From Limnoglobus sp043780595 (GTDB lineage: Bacteria; Planctomycetota; Planctomycetia; Gemmatales; Gemmataceae), in NCBI GenBank assembly GCA_043780595.1, contig JAYWCL010000033.1, positions 1 through 10,786 of the forward strand: a stretch of DNA of 10,786 bases, in the 5' to 3' direction. Shown in pieces: positions 6,235 to 10,786 of this stretch. The position numbers were made by a program, and so were the translations under genes. Each line of letters opens with the position of its first letter. The stretch's first letter is position 1. The notes below the pieces were generated by a model. The model made no database searches and was not told where the DNA came from. It was given only the letters and a program-made list of their open reading frames with translations.

Positions 6235-9189
6235 ATGTCACAGAAACAGCCAGTCGAAGCGACGGTCGAATTCCTCGCGAGCCAGCACGAATCGTTGCCA
6301 TCGGCTTCGGAAGAAACGGCGGCGGCGGAACCGGTCGCCAACTCCGAGATGCCGCAATTCGCGCCGCCCACGCAACCGGGGGAGATCGGTCGGCTCGGCA
6401 AATATCGCATTCAAAAAGAACTCGGTCGCGGTGGCATGGGGGCGGTGTACCTCGCGTTCGACGAACGACTGCAACGTCAAATCGCATTCAAAGTGATGCT
6501 GCCGAAGTTTGCCGCGAACGCGAACGCCAAGGATCGTTTCCTTCGGGAAGCCCGTGCGGCGGCGCGAATTAGTTCGGATCACGTCGTGAACATTCACGAA
6601 GCCGACGAGATCGACGGGACTCCGTACATCGCGCTCCAGTTGCTACAAGGCTATCCACTCGATGAATACCTGAAAAAGAAGGGTTCGCCGTCGCTTGCGC
6701 AGATCATTCGCATCGGCAAAGAGATGGCAATCGGGTTGGCGGCGGCGCACAAACTGGGCTTGGTGCATCGCGATATTAAGCCGGGCAACGTCTGGCTCGA
6801 AGCGCCGAATGGTCGCGTCAAGATTCTCGACTTCGGCCTCGCGAAACCGGTCGAAGGGGCCGAAAGTGCCGAACTGACCGCGATGGGTGCGATCGTTGGC
6901 ACGCCCGCTTACATGGCTCCCGAACAGGGGCGGGGCGAAATGCTCGACGGTCGCGCCGACCTCTTCAGCCTCGGTTGCGTGCTGTACCGCTTGTGTACCG
7001 GCAAACCGCCGTTCGCGCGTCCGACGCTGATGAGCATTTTGATTGCCATCGCCACCGAAGAACCGACGCCGGTACGGGAACTGAACCCCAATGTGCCCGA
7101 ACCGCTCGCGGAGTTGATTCACCGGTTATTGGCCAAGAACGCCGCCGACCGGCCCGCCAATGCGCAAGCCGTGGTGAAAGAATTCGACGGAATTATCGAA
7201 CCGATGAAGAAACCGGGCGAAGTGATCCCGCACGTTTTCTACGCACCGATGGCCGTGAGCGTGCAAGAGAGCAACCCGTTCGCGGACATCGACACGGTGA
7301 TGGACTCCGAAACCGCCGAACCGCTCGTGGAAGTCGCCAAGTTACCGCCACGCAAGTTCCCCGCAATCCTCGTCGGCTCGTTGCTGTTCGCAGTGTTGGC
7401 AGTATTCGCGGCTGGCGTCATCATCATCAAGATCACGAACAAGGATGGCACCGTTACCGAGGTGAAGGTTCCCAAAGATTCGAAGATCGAAATCGATGGG
7501 AAGCCGGTGACGCCGGGGGTGAAGAAGCCCAACCCAACCCCGCGTGCCGCCGACGATGTGGACCGCAAGGCCGCCGAGTACGTGCTGTCCATCGGCGGCA
7601 CAGTTGGCATGAATGGAGAGAACAAGGAAATCAAGGCCGCCGCCGAATTGCCGCGAGAGGCATTCCAGTTGACGCATCTCCACTTGCAAGGAAACGCCCA
7701 GGTGAGCGACGCGGGCTTGGCGAACTTCAAGGACTGTAGGAATCTGACGGGCCTCAATCTGCACAAGACGAAGGTGGGCGACGCGGGGCTGGCCCACTTC
7801 AAGGAATGCAAGAGCCTGACGTACCTCGACTTGACCAACACGCAGGTGAGCGACGCGGGCCTGGCGAACTTCAAAGACTGCAAGAACCTGACGTTCCTCA
7901 ACCTGTGGGCCACGCAGGTGGGCGACGCGGGGCTGGCCCACTTCAAGAACTGCAAGAACCTGACAACCCTCGACCTGAACGGCACGCAGGTGAGCGACGC
8001 GGGGCTGGCGAACTTCAAGGACTGCAAAAACCTGACGGTTCTCCAACTGGATAATACCTCGGTGAGCGACGCGGGCCTGACCCACTTCAAAGACTGCACG
8101 AACCTGACGGTCCTCGGCCTGAACGGCTGCACGCAGGTGGGCGACGCGGGCCTGGCCCACTTCAAGGACTGCAAGAAGCTGACGAACCTCGGCCTGCATG
8201 GCTGCATGAATGTGGGCGACGCGGGGCTGGCCCACTTCAAGGATTGCAAGAATATCACGAGCCTAGTATTAAACCATACATTGGTGAGCGATGCGGGGCT
8301 GGCCAACTTCAATGATTGCAAGAACCTGACGCAACTCCACCTACTATCCGGCACGCAGGTGAGCGACGCGGGGCTGGCCCACTTCAAGGACTGCAAGAAC
8401 CTGACGATCCTCGCTGTGCGGAAGACGAAAGTCACGAAGGAGGGTGTCGCGGAGTTCAGCAAGGGTCTGCCACAGTGCAAGATCGAACACGACGGCGGCG
8501 TGATCGAACCGACGGTGGTTGCCGACCCCGACCGCAAGGCCGCCGAGTACGTGCTGTCTATCGGCGGCACGCTTGGCGTGAATGGAGAGAACAAGGAAAT
8601 CAAGGCCGCCGCCGACCTGCCGAAGGAGGCGTTTCAACTGACGGACGTTCAGTTGCTGGGAAACAAACAAGTGAACGACGTAGGAATGTCCAATTTCAAC
8701 GGCTGCAAAAACCTGAAAACCATCAATTTAGATAGTACACAGGTGACCGACGTCGGGTTGGCCCATCTCAAGAACAACCCTAAATTGATACTCCTTGCAC
8801 TACGTACGATAGCTACCGACGCGGGAATGATCAATTTCAAAGACTGTAAGAGCCTCACGCAACTTTGGCTGAGTGATTCAAAAGTGACCGACGCCGGACT
8901 CGCTTTTTTCAGTGACTGCAAGGACCTGACTGTTCTCGACGTGAGCGGCACGCAGGTCGGCGACGCAGGGCTGGCAAACTTGAGCGACTGCAAGAACCTA
9001 GCTTACCTCGGCCTGCATGGCTGCATCAAGGTGAGCGACGCGGGGCTGGCGCACTTCAAGGACTGCAAGAATCTGACCCATCTCGTCTTGCTCAAGACGC
9101 AGGTCACGGCCGCGAAGTTCGAGGAGTTGAAGAAGGCGTTCCCGAAGTGCAAGATCGAGAGCGACTACGGGACGTATGAGCCGAAGTAG
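6235..9189 (+). CDS. membrane Ser/Thr protein kinase with duplicated LRR ectodomain
   Basis: 984-residue receptor-like kinase. The Hanks-type kinase domain spans about 57-320: glycine loop GRGGMG (64-69), ATP lysine K86 (IAFK), catalytic HRDIKPGN (178-185), DFG (199-201), and AYMAPEQ (225-231). All catalytic residues are present. One transmembrane helix lies at about 376-398 (PAILVGSLLFAVLAVFAAGV), followed by TNKDGTVTEVKVP, a linker I recall after such helices in planctomycetes. The rest, 443-984, consists of two leucine-rich-repeat cassettes with a 24-25-residue unit of the form VSDAGLAxFKDCKNLTxLxL. Topology should put the kinase inside and the LRRs outside. Plant LRR kinases have the reverse order. 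The ATG at 6235 is chosen because homology begins shortly after it; the open frame upstream overlaps the acylase gene out of frame. The Shine-Dalgarno is weak. Ligand and targets are unknown. Confidence 0.93.
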   Translation: MSQKQPVEATVEFLASQHESLPSASEETAAAEPVANSEMPQFAPPTQPGEIGRLGKYRIQKELGRGGMGAVYLAFDERLQRQIAFKVMLPKFAANANAKDRFLREARAAARISSDHVVNIHEADEIDGTPYIALQLLQGYPLDEYLKKKGSPSLAQIIRIGKEMAIGLAAAHKLGLVHRDIKPGNVWLEAPNGRVKILDFGLAKPVEGAESAELTAMGAIVGTPAYMAPEQGRGEMLDGRADLFSLGCVLYRLCTGKPPFARPTLMSILIAIATEEPTPVRELNPNVPEPLAELIHRLLAKNAADRPANAQAVVKEFDGIIEPMKKPGEVIPHVFYAPMAVSVQESNPFADIDTVMDSETAEPLVEVAKLPPRKFPAILVGSLLFAVLAVFAAGVIIIKITNKDGTVTEVKVPKDSKIEIDGKPVTPGVKKPNPTPRAADDVDRKAAEYVLSIGGTVGMNGENKEIKAAAELPREAFQLTHLHLQGNAQVSDAGLANFKDCRNLTGLNLHKTKVGDAGLAHFKECKSLTYLDLTNTQVSDAGLANFKDCKNLTFLNLWATQVGDAGLAHFKNCKNLTTLDLNGTQVSDAGLANFKDCKNLTVLQLDNTSVSDAGLTHFKDCTNLTVLGLNGCTQVGDAGLAHFKDCKKLTNLGLHGCMNVGDAGLAHFKDCKNITSLVLNHTLVSDAGLANFNDCKNLTQLHLLSGTQVSDAGLAHFKDCKNLTILAVRKTKVTKEGVAEFSKGLPQCKIEHDGGVIEPTVVADPDRKAAEYVLSIGGTLGVNGENKEIKAAADLPKEAFQLTDVQLLGNKQVNDVGMSNFNGCKNLKTINLDSTQVTDVGLAHLKNNPKLILLALRTIATDAGMINFKDCKSLTQLWLSDSKVTDAGLAFFSDCKDLTVLDVSGTQVGDAGLANLSDCKNLAYLGLHGCIKVSDAGLAHFKDCKNLTHLVLLKTQVTAAKFEELKKAFPKCKIESDYGTYEPK
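7561..8511 (+). repeat. LRR cassette 1 (about ten repeats plus C-terminal cap)
   Basis: Residues 443-759 of the kinase. It begins with the header DRKAAEYVLSIGGTVGMNGE, then ten units with cores of the type VSDAGLANFKDC / VGDAGLAHFKDC, 24 residues each (25 in three of them), and a degenerate last unit. It closes with the cap PQCKIEHDGGVIEP. The cysteine after KD is in nearly every unit, which fits the cysteine-containing LRR subtype. At DNA level the units are close to identical over long stretches (for example around 7775-7806, 7917-7948 and 8211-8242), pointing to recent tandem expansion. Confidence 0.9.
8530..9186 (+). repeat. LRR cassette 2 (about six repeats plus C-terminal cap)
   Basis: Residues 766-984. 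A second copy of the 38-residue header (DRKAAEYVLSIGGTLGVNGE onward, 8530-8643) lies exactly 969 bases after the first at 7561-7674. About six LRR units follow and then a second cap, PKCKIESDYGTYEPK. The first four units have drifted (VNDVGMSNFNGC, VTDVGLAHLKNN, ATDAGMINFKDC, VTDAGLAFFSDC). The last two are again close to cassette 1: 9006-9072 matches 8187-8253 at 62 of 67 bases. Confidence 0.88.
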
Positions 9190-9210
9190 CCCTCTCGCTC
9201 CGCGAGAGGG
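9190..9210 (+). terminator. hairpin directly after the kinase stop codon
   Basis: Perfect 9-bp stem ccctctcgc / gcgagaggg with a three-base loop, starting at the base after the TAG. There is no T tract (tcgcc follows), so it is not a textbook intrinsic terminator, but its position at the gene end suggests transcript ending or 3' protection. Confidence 0.55.
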
Positions 9211-9303
9211 TCGCCGGCCGACGAGTCGACGAGCCATCAACATCGTCATCGAGTTGGTGAAACGAGGCTCCGCTCGACGATCATTGTTACGATGAGGAGA
9301 CTC

Positions 9304-9324
9304 CCACCGGGATGAACCCGGTGG
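9304..9324. repeat. ccaccggg palindrome, REP-like
   Basis: Perfect 8-bp inverted repeat ccaccggg-atgaa-cccggtgg in the 271-base gap between the kinase and the next gene. I recall similar 'CACCGGG ... CCCGGTG' palindromes as dispersed repeats in planctomycete genomes, but cannot confirm copy number here. It may be a REP-type repeat or a second transcript-end hairpin. Nothing else in 9211-9460 stands out except the ribosome site of the next gene. Confidence 0.45.
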
Positions 9325-9460
9325 CTCGTAGGTGACATTTCAGCCCCCATCGCAACTCGTCGGTCTGCGGGGGTGGTTTCGTCCCAATTCCTGGCAGTTC
9401 CTCTTGCACTGCATTGCGGTTCGTGCGGTAATGTCGTGCCCCCACGGATGGAGGATCCCG

Positions 9461-10417
9461 ATGCCGCGCGACATTTTGGCGTTTCACAACCCGACTCAGT
9501 CTTTCCCGTCGTCACCCGATCTCGCATACGAAGCGTTGCCGTTACTATACCGGTTGCGCGATTGCCTGCCGTTGGCGACGACCTTCCGCGATGCCTGCAA
9601 GCGCACCCGCCGTTGGGGCGTGCCGCCGTTGTTCTTCTTCGGGAAGCCCAAACCGAAAGTCGCGGTGCCGTTCCCCGGCGAAAGCGGCATGGCGGTGGCG
9701 CGGCGTTACCCCGATGCGGCACTCGCTTGGGCGAAGCTCCACGATTACACCGACGATGCGTTCGCGGTGATGGCCGCCTCCGCCGATGCACGCCGCACGG
9801 CGCGTGCGATTCCCGGCCTGATTCCCGGCATTCAGGCACTGGCCGCCGACCATCGGCGCTGTCGCGAACTTGCGGAGTTGTTTGCGGTGGCCGACGATGG
9901 TGCGGTAACGGTGTTGCACCCGAGTAGCGGCACGGGGTTCCGCATTCTGTTCGGTGGCATCGCGAATCTGGCTCAATTTCACGTGCTATTGGCCGATGCA
10001 GTGACGGGTTCGCCACTGAGAGGGTATCTGGCAGGCGAGCGACCCGACCCGCGAATCGTTGCGGCGTATCGCGATTGCGCCACCGACCCCGAGGCCGATG
10101 TCGCGACGGCGCGGTTCCAACTGTATCGGCCGACGGCGTTGCGCGAAGATGGCGCGTTGCCGCCGCGATTCCAAGGCAGCGAAGAATGGTTCTGGGGCCA
10201 CGAAAGCCCCGCCGAAATTCCGAGCGTCAACGGCGAACGCCTGCTTCTGATCGGCGAACCGGCGTATCGCCGACAGTGGACCGTCCGCCGTCGCTTCTCC
10301 GCCGTATCCGGGGAACTGCACGTCGATGAAGTACTTTCCGCAACCGCCGTCCGGTCGTGGATCGACGCGCTGCGCGGCCGCATTTCGCAAACCGTCCGCG
10401 TGGCCGAAGCCGCGTGA
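9461..10417 (+). CDS. hypothetical protein, unrecognised family
   Basis: 318-residue protein that I do not recognise. The ATG at 9461 is chosen because GGAGG (9450-9454) lies six bases upstream; the same frame is open to an ATG at 9332, but that extension crosses the ribosome site and looks non-coding. There is no signal peptide or membrane helix. The N-terminal part is helical and basic (LLYRLRDCLPLATTFRDACK). The middle has VTVLHPSSGTGFRILFGGIA, a strand-rich segment, then FHVLLADAV. The C-terminal third has WFWGHESPAEIPSVNGERLL and LLIGEPAYRRQWTVRRRFS, with many Trp and Arg. Composition and codon use match the neighbours, so it is very likely a real gene. It may belong to a planctomycete-restricted family of cytoplasmic proteins. 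No catalytic motif is apparent. It stands alone after the kinase hairpin and before the repeat element. Confidence 0.8.
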   Translation: MPRDILAFHNPTQSFPSSPDLAYEALPLLYRLRDCLPLATTFRDACKRTRRWGVPPLFFFGKPKPKVAVPFPGESGMAVARRYPDAALAWAKLHDYTDDAFAVMAASADARRTARAIPGLIPGIQALAADHRRCRELAELFAVADDGAVTVLHPSSGTGFRILFGGIANLAQFHVLLADAVTGSPLRGYLAGERPDPRIVAAYRDCATDPEADVATARFQLYRPTALREDGALPPRFQGSEEWFWGHESPAEIPSVNGERLLLIGEPAYRRQWTVRRRFSAVSGELHVDEVLSATAVRSWIDALRGRISQTVRVAEAA

Positions 10418-10457
10418 CGGTTTTTGTGGCGACTTCAGTCATACCAAAAAACGGGCG

Positions 10458-10753
10458 TGGTTCAAAACGAGGTGTTTTTGGGTAGCAGGCGCGTCCTTCG
10501 TTCTTCATTCTCCGGTAGCCGCAGGTCTTTAGCCTGCGCGGGGGCAAATACCCTCGAAAACCAGTCGTGGCGAGTCTTCGAGACGCGACGTAATCGGCAC
10601 AATTCGTTCATTCCGGGCGCAGGAAACGTCGTGTTTCGATGACTCACCACGACACTCCGTCGTTGCCGGTGGAAGTCACGCAGGCTGAAGACCTGCGGCT
10701 ACCAGAATAGGAAAGATAGGAAAGAAACGAAAACGCTACCCAGGTTTGAACCA
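10458..10753. repeat. extended outer arms of the inverted-repeat element
   Basis: The window's last 369 bases (10418-10786) hold no gene. Outside the 190-bp core, short blocks recur in inverted order: tggttcaaa at 10458-10466 against tttgaacca at 10745-10753, and gggtagc at 10480-10486 against gctaccc at 10735-10741. Pyrimidine-rich (left) and purine-rich (right) spacers of 27 and 31 bases join these to the core, and attct/agaat also pairs next to the core. The outer part is thus a decayed continuation of the same palindrome, about 300 bp in total. Exact ends and any target-site duplication could not be settled. Confidence 0.5.
10514..10703. repeat. 190-bp nested inverted-repeat core (REPIN/MITE-like)
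   Basis: Outer arms 10514-10538 (core gccgcaggtctttagcctgc) and 10679-10703 are 25-base inverted repeats with one mismatch. Each arm is itself a small hairpin (gcagg...cctgc). Inner arms 10564-10590 and 10627-10653 are 27-base inverted repeats with 23 identities; on + strand RNA two of the four differences become G-U pairs. The two unpaired spacers between outer and inner arms are both exactly 25 bases, so the whole is symmetric around a 36-base loop. No coding frame of note lies within. It resembles a non-autonomous mobile repeat or paired REP unit; no transposase is in the window. Confidence 0.75.
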
Positions 10754-10786
10754 TCCCGAAGTTGAGCTACTTCACGATGGAAATCT

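Noticed and set aside
7239..8603. 454-codon open frame on the minus strand across the LRR region.
   Set aside because: It is the regular antisense of the repeated LRR codons (its repeats mirror the 72-base unit), with no ribosome site or independent domain.
7690..9110. Regular 72-75-base repeats that could suggest a CRISPR-like or tandem non-coding array.
   Set aside because: The repeats keep one reading frame and encode standard LRR units; there are no constant repeats with unique spacers and no cas genes.
10738..10781. Minus-strand tRNA-like piece with AGTAGCTCAACT (D-arm-like) and GGTTCAAACC (T-loop-like).
   Set aside because: No anticodon arm or acceptor stem can be formed between or around them, and part of it is explained by the inverted-repeat arm tggttcaaa.

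Overview
This GC-rich window most likely comes from a planctomycete, probably of the Gemmataceae. Three things point there. A DUF1559 prepilin-like protein lies at the left edge. A Ser/Thr kinase is fused through one membrane helix to cysteine-type leucine-rich repeats, with the 'AAEYVLSIGGT' header and 'CKIEHDGGVIEP' cap that I associate with Gemmata paralogues. There are also several short secreted or hypothetical proteins without clear relatives. The assignment rests on recalled family patterns, not on a database search.

Layout, left to right. Positions 1-965 (-) hold a DUF1559 protein that is almost complete and runs off the left edge. Positions 1196-1603 (-) encode a small secreted four-cysteine protein behind a strong sigma70-type promoter at 1640-1668. 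Reading away from it, 1751-2476 (+) encodes a class I SAM-dependent methyltransferase with an N-terminal signal peptide. It converges on coaD (2512-3012, -), and a perfect 14-bp palindromic terminator between the two stop codons serves both. Only 15 nt upstream of coaD on the same strand is a tRNA-Arg(UCU) gene (3028-3101).

To the right of the tRNA is a small toxin-antitoxin-like pair on the + strand: an apparently intact HicB-like antitoxin (3182-3502) overlapping a PIN-domain toxin that stops after 62 residues (3502-3690). Next come a large penicillin-acylase-family Ntn hydrolase without a clear export signal (3803-6094), the kinase-TM-LRR receptor-like protein (6235-9189, 984 aa), and an unrecognised 318-aa protein (9461-10417). 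The last 369 bases hold no gene. They contain a nested, near-symmetric inverted-repeat element (core 10514-10703, possible outer arms to 10458 and 10753) that looks like a REPIN- or MITE-type non-autonomous repeat.

Functionally this is mixed housekeeping and accessory DNA rather than one pathway. coaD makes dephospho-CoA and the tRNA serves translation. The kinase-LRR protein would sense something outside the cytoplasmic membrane and phosphorylate proteins inside. No multi-gene defence or biosynthetic system is evident. The most interesting items are the repeat element, the duplicated and separately capped LRR domain, the tRNA-coaD junction, and the exported-looking methyltransferase.
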